A stretch of 9,565 nucleotides of DNA, taken from positions 1 to 9,565 of the forward strand of contig JACIWF010000045.1 of the NCBI GenBank assembly GCA_014361095.1. Reading direction: 5' to 3'. Origin of the DNA: Hadesarchaea archaeon (GTDB taxonomy: Archaea; Hadarchaeota; Hadarchaeia; Hadarchaeales; Hadarchaeaceae). Below the pieces are notes generated by a model, which was given only the letters and a program-made list of their open reading frames with translations, did not search any database and had not been told where the DNA came from. Below are positions 1 to 6,870 of the stretch, in pieces; the stretch's first letter is position 1, and each line of letters begins with the position of its first letter. Made by a program: the position numbers and the translations under genes.

Positions 1-187
1 GGCGGCCGTGTGTGCTGGTAAATCTTTCAATTACCAGAAGATCTTCAGATATTCCCAACAGCGACGCCAGCTGCGACTTGACCTCAGATCGCTTTGGTGT
101 CGGCGCCCCCGAGTGATCTATTCTGAATTCTACCTCGACACGCTTAAGCAATGGATTCTCTGTCCTTTTGATCACTTCAACTTTCAT
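1..187 (-). CDS. rps24e: 30S ribosomal protein S24e, N-terminal part (runs off the window)
   Basis: Structural protein of the small ribosomal subunit, found in archaea and eukaryotes. The visible 62 residues begin MKVEVIKRTENPLLKR and continue with a GAPTPKR stretch and LLGISEDLLVIERF, matching the S24e N-terminus (basic beta-strand, ENPLL motif, then the APTP segment before the first helix). The family is about 100 residues, so roughly the last 40 lie beyond base 1. The ATG at 185-187 is chosen because it gives the family N-terminus and is preceded by GGGGAT about 6 bases upstream. It lies 71 bp downstream of the dephospho-CoA kinase on the same strand. That kinase-S24e order recurs in archaeal genomes, often with spt4 and rpoE upstream, but neither is visible here. 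The identification is firm. The protein is incomplete only because the window ends. Confidence 0.93.
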   Translation of the reverse strand, partial: MKVEVIKRTENPLLKRVEVEFRIDHSGAPTPKRSEVKSQLASLLGISEDLLVIERFTSTHGR

Positions 188-240
188 TTCTATCCCCTTT
201 CCCAATAGAACTATACCAAAATAAACTCAACGCTTTAAAT
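188..240 (-). promoter_or_regulatory. Upstream region of rps24e: RBS and candidate TATA boxes
   Basis: The gap between the kinase stop and the S24e start holds a GGGG tract (194-197, minus strand) that can act as a ribosome binding site. It also has two AT-rich TATA-like elements, TTTATTTT at 218-225 and ATTTAAAG at 233-240. The second would give a leader of about 24 nt that includes the RBS. S24e may therefore have its own promoter as well as read-through from the kinase. The TATA calls are by eye. Confidence 0.4.
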
Positions 241-258
241 TATTTGGGTCGGGCTAAA

Positions 259-783
259 TCAGACTTCAACTGCCTCAAATTGGCGCAGGATTTCCCGAAA
301 CTCCTGGCGCTTTTTTTCATTAACCTCGACCAAGACCACCCCTTGCCCCGGCTGCCCATATACCACCGCTGCTCCATCTGGCGAGGTTAGCACCGCAGGG
401 ATTGCGGCAAGGTCCTCCTCGCCCTCCACGATGATTTTTGTGGGCGACTTTGCCGATTCAAACGCTTTCCAGATTTCCTGAGTTATCGTGGCGGCGGGAT
501 TCTTGACCCGAACCATGCTGGCCTCGAAAGATTCTATTGTTGATCTAATCTTTTCATCAGCTGGTGATCTCATGATGTTCAGGTCCACCACCGCGATGTC
601 GGGTTTAAACCCGGCGCTAAGAAAGCCATAGGTTACCATGTCACCGACCGTGATCAACTTGGTCGGCCTAACTTTACGCAGATGGTCAAAAACTTGGGAA
701 AGGTCAGTAAACAGCCTGCCCAACAGACACTGGAGCCTTGGACGCAGTCTTTCCGGCAGCTTCAACAGTTTATTTTCAATCAT
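259..783 (-). CDS. GTP-dependent dephospho-CoA kinase (DUF359 family)
   Basis: Catalyses the last step of archaeal coenzyme A synthesis, phosphorylating the ribose 3'-hydroxyl of dephospho-CoA with GTP as donor. It is cytosolic and unrelated to bacterial CoaE. From the chosen start the protein has 174 residues, the usual family length. Family blocks appear in order: LPERLRPRL (9-17), ITVGDMVTYGFL (44-55), PDIAVVDLN (61-69), RVKNPAATIT (92-101), VEGEEDLAAIPA (119-130) and VYGQPGQGVV (141-150). The acidic VGD, VDLN and EGEED segments are its most conserved parts. The frame stays open upstream to 1005, but that part lies inside the helicase on the other strand. ATGs at 825, 795 and 783 compete; 783 is preferred because homology begins just after it and a TATA-like box lies about 24 bp upstream. 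The neighbour downstream is rps24e, a recurring archaeal arrangement. Confidence 0.9.
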   Translation of the reverse strand: MIENKLLKLPERLRPRLQCLLGRLFTDLSQVFDHLRKVRPTKLITVGDMVTYGFLSAGFKPDIAVVDLNIMRSPADEKIRSTIESFEASMVRVKNPAATITQEIWKAFESAKSPTKIIVEGEEDLAAIPAVLTSPDGAAVVYGQPGQGVVLVEVNEKKRQEFREILRQFEAVEV

Positions 784-800
784 GTGGACCAGCATCGTTT

Positions 801-822
801 GATTTATAACTTCAATTAAATA
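801..822. promoter_or_regulatory. Divergent promoter region between the CoA kinase and lhr
   Basis: On the minus strand GTTATAAATC (801-810) is a near-canonical archaeal TATA box about 24 bp before the kinase ATG at 783. On the plus strand AATTAAATA (814-822) is centred about 24 bp before the lhr ATG at 842. Neither start codon has a clear Shine-Dalgarno sequence, so both transcripts are probably leaderless. The two boxes lie only a few bases apart, so the pre-initiation complexes would overlap. This is inferred from spacing alone. Confidence 0.5.
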
Positions 823-841
823 CATCGTTTGAGCTGAATAA

Positions 842-3679
842 ATGAATGTTTTTTCCCTACTGATAGAGCCCGTGAAGCAGGCAATTAAAGGCATAGGGAT
901 CAGCAGCCCTACCAAGCCACAGGAGCTAGCCATACCTGCCATACTGGGCGGAAGAAATGTCCTTTTGATCGCTCCCACCGGAACTGGAAAAACTGAAGCC
1001 GCCATTCTTCCGGTGCTCAGTCTTCATCTGTCACAAAAACAAGGTACCGGAATTGAAATACTCTACATTGCTCCGTTGCGTGCGCTAAACAGGGACATGC
1101 TCAGCAGACTCACGAAAATCTGCCAGGACTTAGGGGTCACCATCGCGGTCAGACACGGCGATACAAAGGTGGGTGAAAGACAGCAGCAGACCAGAGAACC
1201 TCCGAAGATGTTGATCACGACACCGGAAACACTCCAAGCTATACTGCCCGGAAAAATCATTGGAAAACACTTGAAGGACGTGCGATGGGTGATTATAGAT
1301 GAAATACATGAGCTGGCCACGGACAAACGCGGTGTTCAACTGGCCGTCGGTCTGGAGCGTCTCTCGGAAATCGCCGGGGAGTTCCAGCGCATTGGGCTCT
1401 CGGCCACCGTGGGTTCAAAGGATGAGATAGCGAGATTTCTGGTCGGTTCCCATCGCCAAGTTGAAATTCTGGACGCCTCGATGGAGAAGAAGATTAATAT
1501 CAGGATCGAGAGCCCGTTGCCGTCTAAAGACGATATCGAGCTGGCGGAGCGCCTCTACGTCGATCCCGCCATGGCGGCCAGGCTCAGAAGACTGCATGAA
1601 CTCATCAACAAACATGGCCCGGTCCTCATCTTCGTCAACACTAGAGAAACCGCAGAGACGCTGGGGTCCCGACTGAAATTACTGGATCCCTCGCTAAGGG
1701 TGGGCATTCATCATGGCTCCTTGGCCAGGGAGATCAGAATAGAAGCCGAAGAGGGCTTCCGCAGCGGCCGTCTGAGCGGCCTCATCTGCACCTCTTCAAT
1801 GGAGCTGGGGATCGATATTGGCACAGTAGCCATGGTGGTCCAATATATGTCGCCGCGGCAGGTGACTCGATTGGTCCAACGTGTTGGTCGTTCAGGACAC
1901 CGCGTCGAAGCGATATCGGAAGGAATCATAATCGCGGCCAGTCCGGACGACGTTGCCGAAGCCATGGTCATCGGGAAGAAAACATTAAGGGGGGAACTGG
2001 AATCAGAGAAATTCCACCGTCTGTCCTTGGATGTCCTGGCCCATCAGCTGGTTGGAATTTCGTTGGACAGGGGCGGCCCGAGCATTGAAGATGCTGTCTC
2101 TTTGCTGAAGCGGGCCCAACCCTACCGAGACTTGGATGCTCTTACTGTTGAACGTGTGCTGAAACAGCTTAGCTCGGAAGGAATGGTGAGGTTAGAAAAT
2201 GGCCGGTTCAAGGTCAGCAGACCCGGATTTTCCTACTATTTCACCAATTTGTCAACGATACCGGACACGAGACGCTACACGATAAAGGACATCGCCTCAA
2301 GGAAAACTGTCGGCACTTTGGATGAGGAATTTGTCGCCTACTACGGGGCCCAAGATCTAACTTTTATCATGAAGGGGGAAGTTTGGAAAATAATCGAAAT
2401 TGATAATGAAAACAGGCAAGTTTTGGTTGAGCCGAGCAACGATCCATTGGGCGCCATCCCTGCCTGGGAAGGAGAGCTAATCCCGGTGCCATTTGAAGTG
2501 GCTCTGGAGGTGGGCTCCCTCCGGTCGAATATATCCCAATTGCTCAAAGAAGGTAAAACTTGTAAAGAAATAGCTTCAGCACTTGCCAAGGAATATCCTG
2601 TGGAAGAACAGGCGGCAGGGTGGTTGGCAGAGCAGATCAATGAACAAATTGCCACCGGTGCTGTTCCCACTCACGAAAACATCATAATTGAAGCCAGTGA
2701 CAATTTTGTCGTCCTGCACGCTTGCTTCGGCAGTCTCGTCAACCAGACCATAGCGCTAGTGCTCGCGGCCCTGCTCACGGCGAGAATGGGGGCGAGCATC
2801 GCAGTTAAAGTCGACCCCTACCGAATCGCCTTCAAGCTGCCGGTTGAAGCTGAACCGGAACTTATCAAGACCATCATCATCGAACTCAAGCCGGAGCATT
2901 TGCTGCCACTCCTGAAGATAACCCTGAAGGACAGCTCCATGTTCAGGTGGCGCTTGGTTCAGGTGGCAAAGAGATTCGGGGCGATAAAGAGAGACGCCGA
3001 CCTCACTCAGCTGAACTTACGTCGCTTGGTTGAACATTTTGAGGGCACACCAATTTATGAGGAGGCGATGAAGGAGGTGATGTTGGAAAAGCTCAACGTT
3101 GGGCAAACTATGGAAATTCTCCGGCTTATTGAATCAGGGGGCATCAGCGTCTCGATACTAAGTGGCGAGGGTCCGACTCCGTTGGCTTGGCCGGTGCTGA
3201 ACGAAATATCTGGGGGTGAACTAATCCTGCCTAAAAAAGCGGAGCGGGAGATCATCCGTGCCCTCATGCGGCGTCTTGATCAGCAAACCGTCAGATTGCA
3301 CTGCCTTAACTGTAACAAATGGTCTGTAACCACCAAAGTCGGTCGTGTCCCGGATCCTCCCGTCTGCAGGAACTGCGGAGCCAGGCTGATAACTTTGCTG
3401 CCCTGGGAAAGCCACGCGCTTTTGTCGGCGATAAAAAAGCAGGCTTTGGGAAAAAAGCTAAGCAAGGAGGAGGATCAGCTGTTGAGGAGAGCTTTCCAGG
3501 CCGCCAACTTGGTCCTGACCTACGGGAAACGCGCAGTTATTGCCCTCTCCGGCCGTGGCATTGGGCCGCAAACGGCAGCCAGAATTCTCAGCAAAAACCC
3601 GGCAGAGGAAAATTTTTACCGAGCTATCCTTCAAGCGGAAAGAATTTACTCACGCACCCGGCGTTTTTGGGACGCTTAA
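842..3679 (+). CDS. lhr: Lhr-family ATP-dependent superfamily 2 helicase
   Basis: A 945-residue 3'-to-5' nucleic acid translocase of the archaeal Lhr group, cytosolic, linked in the literature to DNA repair and nucleic acid remodelling. Motifs visible: Q-motif glutamine at 27, Walker A APTGTGKT (44-51), Ia APLRALNRD (77-85), DEIH (153-156), SAT (187-189), motif IV FVNTRE (264-269), motif V SSMELGID (318-325) and motif VI QRVGRSGHR (346-354). After the two RecA domains come the winged-helix and Lhr-specific C-terminal regions. A four-cysteine zinc ribbon follows (C821, C824, C842, C845) and then a helical tail. Length and start (MNVFSLL, then PTKPQELAIPAIL) fit the family. The gene appears intact. 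It is divergent from the CoA kinase and convergent with threonine synthase. Which archaeal Lhr subgroup it belongs to cannot be decided without a tree. Confidence 0.95.
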   Translation: MNVFSLLIEPVKQAIKGIGISSPTKPQELAIPAILGGRNVLLIAPTGTGKTEAAILPVLSLHLSQKQGTGIEILYIAPLRALNRDMLSRLTKICQDLGVTIAVRHGDTKVGERQQQTREPPKMLITTPETLQAILPGKIIGKHLKDVRWVIIDEIHELATDKRGVQLAVGLERLSEIAGEFQRIGLSATVGSKDEIARFLVGSHRQVEILDASMEKKINIRIESPLPSKDDIELAERLYVDPAMAARLRRLHELINKHGPVLIFVNTRETAETLGSRLKLLDPSLRVGIHHGSLAREIRIEAEEGFRSGRLSGLICTSSMELGIDIGTVAMVVQYMSPRQVTRLVQRVGRSGHRVEAISEGIIIAASPDDVAEAMVIGKKTLRGELESEKFHRLSLDVLAHQLVGISLDRGGPSIEDAVSLLKRAQPYRDLDALTVERVLKQLSSEGMVRLENGRFKVSRPGFSYYFTNLSTIPDTRRYTIKDIASRKTVGTLDEEFVAYYGAQDLTFIMKGEVWKIIEIDNENRQVLVEPSNDPLGAIPAWEGELIPVPFEVALEVGSLRSNISQLLKEGKTCKEIASALAKEYPVEEQAAGWLAEQINEQIATGAVPTHENIIIEASDNFVVLHACFGSLVNQTIALVLAALLTARMGASIAVKVDPYRIAFKLPVEAEPELIKTIIIELKPEHLLPLLKITLKDSSMFRWRLVQVAKRFGAIKRDADLTQLNLRRLVEHFEGTPIYEEAMKEVMLEKLNVGQTMEILRLIESGGISVSILSGEGPTPLAWPVLNEISGGELILPKKAEREIIRALMRRLDQQTVRLHCLNCNKWSVTTKVGRVPDPPVCRNCGARLITLLPWESHALLSAIKKQALGKKLSKEEDQLLRRAFQAANLVLTYGKRAVIALSGRGIGPQTAARILSKNPAEENFYRAILQAERIYSRTRRFWDA

Positions 3680-3782
3680 TTCCAAACCAAAGCTGTGTCC
3701 TATCATGCTGGTTCAGGTTCACCCAAAACTGTTTGAAAAGCAGGTGTTGATCTCTGCCGATTTTGCCCGTTGATAAAAAATT
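3680..3782. other. Convergent intergenic region between lhr and thrC
   Basis: About 100 bp between two converging genes. I see no convincing ORF, RNA gene or strong hairpin. The plus-strand side after the lhr stop lacks a clear T-run. The minus-strand side begins with an oligo-T tract listed separately as the thrC terminator. Confidence 0.6.
3775..3782 (-). terminator. Oligo-T tract after thrC
   Basis: Read on the minus strand, the TAG stop of threonine synthase is followed directly by AATTTTTTATC, a run of six T residues (3775-3780). U-rich tracts without a required hairpin are the usual archaeal termination signal. There is no stable stem just before it. Confidence 0.5.
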
Positions 3783-5042
3783 CTAGTGCTGCTTTAAGTC
3801 TGCCACAAAAAGCTTTTTTAATTGCTCCAGCCTCGGCTCTATCGTTACCGGTTTCTCGACCATTTTCATCGCAGTAGCCACGTCCTTGAGCCCTCCGCCC
3901 GTGATCTCAATCACGACAACATCAGAACGTGAGACTACCCCTTCATCCAACAACCTCATCAGTCCTGCTAGACCAGCCGCCCCAGATGGTTCAGCAAAGA
4001 TGCCCTCTCTTCTGGCCAAAAGCTTTACCGCCGCCAGTATCTCAGCATCGCTAACGGCCTCGGCCGTTCCGTTGGATCGCTTGATCGCGGGAATTGCCGT
4101 GTCAGCATCCCAAGGATAGGGATCGACCAGTCCGCCCGCCACCGTCCTCGGGCTGGGCCAAGGTGGAATTTCGTAAGGCGACGTGCCCTCCTTGAAGGCC
4201 CTTACGATCGGTGCACAGCCCTCAGCCTGAATCGCGACTAACCTGGGCACTTCGTTTATCAGGCCCATTTGCTCGAACTCGAAGTAACCCTTGGCATTGC
4301 CCGAAAGCAGTGTGCCGGCGCCGGTTGGGATGATTACCCAGTCGGGCGTTTGCCAGCCCATCTGCTCGCAGACCTCATAGGAAATGGTCTTCGACCCTTC
4401 GGGCTGGTAAGGATTAAATGCACCGGCGCTCGGTATCGGATGCCAGCCAAACTTTTTCCAAGACTCCTGCATGAGCTTATATGTCGGGTCACCCACGCCA
4501 CTCTCCTTGGGCTGGACAACTTGAGCACCATGCATCAAAAGCTGGGCCACCTTGCTTTTCGGAGCACCGAGTGGGACAAAGACATGACATTTAATTCCGG
4601 CCTTGGCAGCATAAGCGGATAGAGCTATAGCGGCATTGCCACTTGACGCGCAGACTACCGCGCGCGCTCCAAACTCTACCGCCTTTGACACACCCACACT
4701 CATCGGACGATCCTTGAAAGAAGCGCTCGGGTTTCTGGTCTCATCTTTTAGGAGGAGGTGCCTCATCCTCAGCTCCTTCGCCAGATTTCTCGCCGGGATC
4801 AGGGGTGTGCCGCCCTCCCCCAGCGACACGATGTTTTTTCGGCTCATCAACGGCAGCAGCTCATAATATTTCCAGACACCATTTTTCCTCTTGGCGAGCT
4901 CTCCCCTGTTGATAACATCCGAGATGGCCTGGTAATCGTAGATCACATCAAGCTTCCCACCGCAGCTCGTGCAGACATATAGATTCTTGGCCGGATGATG
5001 CACCCTGCCGCACCTGAGACACTTGAGCTCCGAAAAGGGCAA
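3783..5042 (-). CDS. thrC: Threonine synthase (PLP-dependent, archaeal zinc-ribbon type)
   Basis: Converts O-phospho-L-homoserine to L-threonine and phosphate; cytosolic, PLP fold type II. The 419-residue protein opens with a four-cysteine zinc ribbon (C8, C11, C24, C27), common in archaeal homologues. Next come LGEGGTPL (74-81), the PLP-lysine motif NPSASFKDRP with K110, the cofactor-binding SSGNAA (133-138), a phosphate-cradle PTGAGTLLSG, and near the C-terminus EPSGAAGLAG and EITGGGLKD. The start is TTG at 5040-5042, preceded six bases earlier by a perfect GGAGGTG Shine-Dalgarno sequence. In-frame GTG codons at 5049-5051 and 5055-5057 overlap that signal and are alternatives. The gene is divergent from a membrane-bound HTH protein and ends at a T-run. 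The related cysteate synthase (coenzyme M pathway) is a possible alternative, but with no such genes nearby threonine synthase is preferred. Confidence 0.93.
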   Translation of the reverse strand: MPFSELKCLRCGRVHHPAKNLYVCTSCGGKLDVIYDYQAISDVINRGELAKRKNGVWKYYELLPLMSRKNIVSLGEGGTPLIPARNLAKELRMRHLLLKDETRNPSASFKDRPMSVGVSKAVEFGARAVVCASSGNAAIALSAYAAKAGIKCHVFVPLGAPKSKVAQLLMHGAQVVQPKESGVGDPTYKLMQESWKKFGWHPIPSAGAFNPYQPEGSKTISYEVCEQMGWQTPDWVIIPTGAGTLLSGNAKGYFEFEQMGLINEVPRLVAIQAEGCAPIVRAFKEGTSPYEIPPWPSPRTVAGGLVDPYPWDADTAIPAIKRSNGTAEAVSDAEILAAVKLLARREGIFAEPSGAAGLAGLMRLLDEGVVSRSDVVVIEITGGGLKDVATAMKMVEKPVTIEPRLEQLKKLFVADLKQH

Positions 5043-5047
5043 ATTTT

Positions 5048-5063
5048 CACCTCCACCTCCTCA
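5048..5063 (-). promoter_or_regulatory. Tandem overlapping Shine-Dalgarno sequence of thrC
   Basis: The minus strand reads GAGGAGGTGGAGGTGA just before the TTG start. Two perfect GGAGGTG copies (5055-5061 and 5049-5055) overlap by one base. The proximal copy sits six bases before the TTG at 5042. The distal copy would suit the GTG at 5049-5051, though with tight spacing. This strong match to the archaeal 16S 3' end decides the unusual TTG start. Confidence 0.8.
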
Positions 5064-5089
5064 CTTCTACGAAAATAATGGTTCCCCGT

Positions 5090-5100
5090 AGTTTTAAATC
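5090..5100. promoter_or_regulatory. Shared TATA-like element between thrC and the HTH gene
   Basis: TTTTAAAT lies on the plus strand within 5090-5100 and reads ATTTAAAA on the minus strand. Its centre is about 24 bp before the ATG at 5120 and about 54 bp before the thrC TTG. It would give a leaderless plus transcript and a minus transcript with a leader of about 25-30 nt that carries the tandem Shine-Dalgarno. It is the only clear TATA candidate in the gap and may serve both directions. Confidence 0.45.
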
Positions 5101-5119
5101 CCCCTACGCTCAAACTTGT

Positions 5120-5713
5120 ATGGGAGACGGGATGACGGTCGATATCTGGATTGAAATCTTCCTGGTCGCGATTATTCTCATTCTTCTAGGATGGATACTT
5201 TACTCTGGCGGTGGTTCGCGTCAGCGCAAGTTACAGCAGGAAATCGAGGCCCAGCGTGAGGAGCTCAGAGTACTGAAAGAAGCCAACGAATCACTGCGCA
5301 ACGCCCTTGGGCTAAGCGATGAGGGCAAACTCAGGCGCCACCAAGAGATCTTCCAGTTCATCAGGGATCTCGAAAGCCTTCGCGGAGCCATAGCTGGCTC
5401 GACCGTCTCCCAAAAGGTGCTTCGCAGCAAATATGGCGACGTTGAGGGCTATGAGCTTCTCACCCGGATAATGGAAGTTAGGCCAAACATAGATCCAGTC
5501 GTGAAAAGGAGAATAGCGGACGAAATCTTAGTCGGTGAAGCTGGGCGAACGATAATGAAAGCTCTGGATAAAGGAGCCACGATAGAACGGGCGGCTTCCG
5601 CTGCCGGTATGCCCTTAATTGTTGCCAAGGGGCAGATAAGAAGGCTCCAGATGCTGGGCTACCTGGATTCCAGACTCAAGCCGACGGAACTCGGGCGCAA
5701 AGCCATGGAATGA
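5120..5713 (+). CDS. Membrane-anchored coiled-coil/winged-helix protein, putative regulator
   Basis: I do not recognise a named family. The 197-residue protein has an acidic N-terminus, one hydrophobic segment at about 9-28 (IWIEIFLVAIILILLGWILY) and a basic stretch SRQRK straight after it. By the positive-inside rule this places the C-terminus in the cytoplasm. A coiled coil follows (about 33-62, rich in E, Q, L and R). Residues about 135-195 look like a winged helix-turn-helix, with helices around AGRTIMKALDKG and ATIERAASAAG, a recognition-helix candidate VAKGQIRRLQMLGYL, and a basic end. The frame is open from 5078, but that would place the start upstream of the TATA-like box; the ATG at 5120 fits a leaderless transcript. 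A second ATG at 5132 is possible. It may be a membrane-tethered DNA-binding regulator, with the divergent thrC an obvious candidate target. Both ideas are inference. Confidence 0.7.
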   Translation: MGDGMTVDIWIEIFLVAIILILLGWILYSGGGSRQRKLQQEIEAQREELRVLKEANESLRNALGLSDEGKLRRHQEIFQFIRDLESLRGAIAGSTVSQKVLRSKYGDVEGYELLTRIMEVRPNIDPVVKRRIADEILVGEAGRTIMKALDKGATIERAASAAGMPLIVAKGQIRRLQMLGYLDSRLKPTELGRKAME

Positions 5714-5877
5714 AAAAGTTGCTGAAGTTCTGCGGCAACACCTCTCCAACTTAGCCACTGCCCCGGGCAGCGCAACAGTTTAGAAAACAGTGGTCCCGCA
5801 GAGAAACATCAAAAGCTTTTGGTAAAGATCATCCGCAAAGCGTTAAAAGCAAAATAATAGTTTATAGTGGGATAAAA
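5714..5877. other. Intergenic region rich in inverted repeats
   Basis: No gene is visible in this 164-bp stretch. It holds a perfect 12-bp palindrome CAAAAGCTTTTG (5810-5821), a short hairpin CTGCCC-C-GGGCAG (5758-5770) and a competing outer stem CCACTG (5755-5760) with CAGTGG (5788-5793). GTTGC and GCAAC (about 5719-5738) pair just after the upstream stop. AT-rich AAAATAATA (about 5851-5858) lies about 24 bp before the next ATG and is a candidate TATA box; TTTATAG (5861-5867) is too close. I cannot say whether this is an operator, a terminator or a small RNA. Confidence 0.4.
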
Positions 5878-6849
5878 ATGGTTAACCTCGGCAGGAACTT
5901 CAAGAACTTTCTGGTGATAGAACACCTCGACGAACGGGAAAGGCTAGCTCTCATGAAGGGAGAGCTGGATCTGAACTCAATCAACCCAGAGGTGTTAAAA
6001 AAGGCAAAGTTGGACGTTGAAAGACAGATTGGGATAATTACCGATCTCGGCATGACCCATATTGAAATTGAACTGGACTCAACTGATGCCTACCTGAGCT
6101 TTTACCCTGAGAGAAGAAAATGCATCAACGAACTCGCCAAATCAAACGGACTAACCCTGTCCGTGAACCTGCCCAACTCATTCGCAAATGGCGGCATCGG
6201 CTCGCTCAGGATAGAAGATCGTGAGGCCGCCACTGAGATCCAAAAAAGACACCTGCAACTCGCTGCAGACATTGGCGCCAAATATGTAAACCTGCGTCCG
6301 GGAAATGTCCCTGCAGAAAACAGGACGGGTGACAACCGGGAACTGGTGCACAACTCTCTCGTCAACAGTTTAGTGGAACTTGGAAAATTTGCTGACGAGC
6401 TTGGTCTAGCCCTCCACATGGAGAATAACCCTGTTTTCGATGGCATCTGCTGCGAAATCGATGAATGCCTCAGGCTGGTGAAAAGAGTGAGAGAGCAGGA
6501 TGTCCCCATCTATTTCAACTTTGACATCGGAAACTGGCTGACCAACGCTGAAATTACCCGTCAGGCACCAACTGACCCCGAGAGCCAGCTTGCATCGATA
6601 CCGCCTGACTACATTAAGGAACTCCATTTAAGCGATTATGTCCCTGGGGAGATGACCCTGCGGCCGCCGTTGCACCTGGATCTGGGAATGCTGAGACATT
6701 ACAATCTCGAGCGCTACGCCAGATTGGCCAAAATAAAAAAAGCGGAGGCCGTCGTCGTGGAAACTGAGATCAGGAGCATTGAGCAGGCGATAAATTACAA
6801 GGATCTGCTCCGCAACGAGACCGACTACCTGTTCTGTATTTTCAGATAG
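5878..6849 (+). CDS. Xylose-isomerase-like TIM-barrel protein (sugar phosphate isomerase/epimerase superfamily)
   Basis: A 323-residue protein of the AP-endonuclease-2/xylose-isomerase-like TIM-barrel superfamily. Barrel-strand motifs appear in order: HIEIEL (61-66), TLSVNLP (93-99), AKYVNLRPGN (134-143), LALHMENNP (177-185), IYFNFDIGNW (211-220), IKELHLSDY (246-254), PPLHLDLG (263-270) and AVVVETE (291-297). Metal-ligand candidates are E182, D216, H250 and E295 or E297, the usual E-D-H-E pattern at the C-terminal ends of strands 5-8. Where many members have a DxGH motif this one has DIGN, so one ligand may be lost. The substrate is unknown, and members range from sugar isomerases to nucleases. 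The first 45 residues are charged and less typical. The neighbours give no pathway clue. It ends 21 bp from the converging proteasome gene. The ATG at 5878 is chosen by homology start and the TATA-like spacing. Confidence 0.8.
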   Translation: MVNLGRNFKNFLVIEHLDERERLALMKGELDLNSINPEVLKKAKLDVERQIGIITDLGMTHIEIELDSTDAYLSFYPERRKCINELAKSNGLTLSVNLPNSFANGGIGSLRIEDREAATEIQKRHLQLAADIGAKYVNLRPGNVPAENRTGDNRELVHNSLVNSLVELGKFADELGLALHMENNPVFDGICCEIDECLRLVKRVREQDVPIYFNFDIGNWLTNAEITRQAPTDPESQLASIPPDYIKELHLSDYVPGEMTLRPPLHLDLGMLRHYNLERYARLAKIKKAEAVVVETEIRSIEQAINYKDLLRNETDYLFCIFR

Positions 6850-6870
6850 GCGCTGAGAACCGGTTTAAAT

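Noticed and set aside
8..208. Plus-strand open frame of 66 codons
   Set aside because: It is the antisense shadow of rps24e and has no recognisable similarity or start signal.
784..1005. N-terminal extension of the dephospho-CoA kinase frame to give 248 residues
   Set aside because: The extra part lies inside lhr on the other strand and shows no family similarity; the 174-residue form matches the usual length.
3319..3773. Plus-strand open frames overlapping the lhr 3' end, up to 143 codons
   Set aside because: Out of frame with the clear helicase C-terminus; low-complexity composition and no start signal suited to a real gene.
5078..5119. ATG at 5078 as start of the HTH protein
   Set aside because: It lies upstream of the TATA-like element at 5090-5100, so the transcript would probably not include it.
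5700..5780. tRNA-like D-arm on the minus strand (TGGCTAAGTTGG, 5746-5757)
   Set aside because: It matches an A-box by chance. No D-stem pairing, seven-base anticodon loop, T-arm or closing acceptor stem could be found, and a full tRNA would run into the coding gene upstream.
6850..6870. AACCGGTT palindrome between the converging TIM-barrel and proteasome genes
   Set aside because: Eight bases only and no T-run; too weak to call as a terminator or operator.
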